Shown piece after piece: positions 63,518 to 64,000 of a DNA stretch of 64,000 nucleotides. The notes beneath the pieces are model-generated. The model had not been told where the DNA came from and made no database searches. It was given only the letters and a program-made list of their open reading frames with translations. Origin of the DNA: Brevibacterium sp. XM4083 (lineage in GTDB: Bacteria > Actinomycetota > Actinomycetes > Actinomycetales > Brevibacteriaceae); contig NZ_VFYR02000006.1 of NCBI RefSeq assembly GCF_006489205.2, positions 107,226-171,225 of the forward strand. Reading direction: 5' to 3'. Each line of letters opens with the position of its first letter. Positions within the stretch are counted from its first letter, which is position 1. A program made the position numbers and the translations under genes.

Positions 63518-64000
63518 TCATGGGGTGAGTCCGCCGGCGGTGAGGAGCATGCGGAGGCGGTAGTTCTCGCGGTTGCGATAGCCGCGGGCGAGGCGGCGGT
63601 GGAGCTCGATGATCCCGTTGATCGCCTCGGTGCCGCCGTTGTTCGCGCGGCTCGTGGTGTGTGGAACGTGTCGACCACCCTCTCGGCGATCCGCCGCCCC
63701 TCGGTCAGGTCCTTCGCGTGGTAGGCAGAGCGCAGCTGCTGTGCGCACTGCCACGCGACGAACACCTCGTCGTGCGCAGGATCGGCCTCGATTGCCGCGG
63801 TCAGCCGGATCCGCTGCTTGTCGGTGAGGTTCTCGGCCCCGGCACGGAGGATGGTCTGAATCCCGTAGAGCGGGTCGCCCTTCCGACCGCGATGCCCGAG
63901 GGTGTCTTGCTGGACGCGGCGGCGGACCTCGTCGACGGCGGCGGTGCCGAGCTTGACGACATGGAACGCGTCCAGCACAGCGACCGCGTCTTCGAGCGTG
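63518..64000 (-). pseudogene. ISL3-family transposase, decayed, runs off the window
   Basis: Reading inward from the window end: LDAFHVVKLGTAAVDEVRRR, GHRGRKGDPLYGIQ and GRRIAERVVDTFHT in one frame, then TSRANNGGTEAINGIIELHRR to RMLLTAGGLTP and stop (63,518) in another. Compared with the intact copy at 38.3 kb, about 27 residues between these blocks are missing, so there is an internal deletion plus frameshift. Different ISL3 subtype from the intact copy. The 5' part lies outside the window. Confidence 0.85.

Noticed and set aside
62554..63978. 474-residue single protein
   Set aside because: A chance in-frame join of decayed ISL3 transposase sequence to a truncated P450; the middle part is the wrong frame of the transposase.
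1..64000. CRISPR arrays, rRNA genes
   Set aside because: No regularly spaced repeats and no rRNA-like sequence were seen.

Overview
The window is high-GC actinobacterial DNA, most likely from a Brevibacterium-like member of the Micrococcales. The genus is inferred from gene order and composition only. Bases 1 to about 33,740 are conserved chromosome. A minus-strand translation cluster (truB, a secreted peptidase, rbfA, infB, ylxR, nusA, rimP) is followed by a TAT lipoprotein, a small-molecule kinase, a TSUP permease, proS, an NrtR-like regulator, an S4 protein, a GNAT enzyme, ispG, a serine hydrolase, an RseP-type protease and dxr. Then come a glutaryl-CoA-type dehydrogenase, two division-associated reading frames, rlmN, cdsA, frr, pyrH, tsf, rpsB, an M23/M15 peptidase, xerC and dprA.

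At about 33,742 the competence helicase gene comM (yifB) is cut. Only its last ~210 codons remain, and everything to the right up to 64,000 is accessory DNA. The left part of the accessory region is defence-like and visibly lower in GC: a SIR2-HerA pair, a cytidine/RibD-type deaminase with an unrecognised C-terminal domain behind a possible 18-codon leader, then conjugation genes (a small membrane protein split by an ISL3 element, a second DprA, a DUF6907 protein, a MOBF relaxase-helicase), a CHAT-protease protein, a PIN-like nuclease and a decayed C5 DNA methyltransferase.

The middle (50.0-52.7 kb) is a metal-response block: thioredoxin and a CueP-like lipoprotein, each behind a CsoR-type palindrome; an ArsR regulator and CDF efflux pump behind a perfect 20-bp palindrome; and a tRNA-Cys gene.

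The right part (53-64 kb) is a catabolic block broken up by transposons. IS256 has removed the 5' end of an AhpD-like gene and sits in the signal-peptide region of an ABC substrate-binding lipoprotein. IS21 (istAB, 4-bp target duplication) splits the same lipoprotein gene near its 3' end. Two ABC permeases, an amidohydrolase with a 63-bp internal tandem duplication, a frameshifted TetR gene, a phthalate-dioxygenase-type reductase and a 5'-truncated P450 follow. The P450 has the Gln-Glu I-helix pair of the CYP255A/GcoA O-demethylase group. A decayed ISL3 transposase runs off the window. The natural reading is an aromatic or ether uptake and dealkylation pathway that has been largely inactivated by insertions.

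The strongest leads are the SIR2-HerA-deaminase module, the CHAT/PIN neighbours with an unassigned CHAT N-terminal region, and the QE-type P450 with a reductase architecture different from GcoB.
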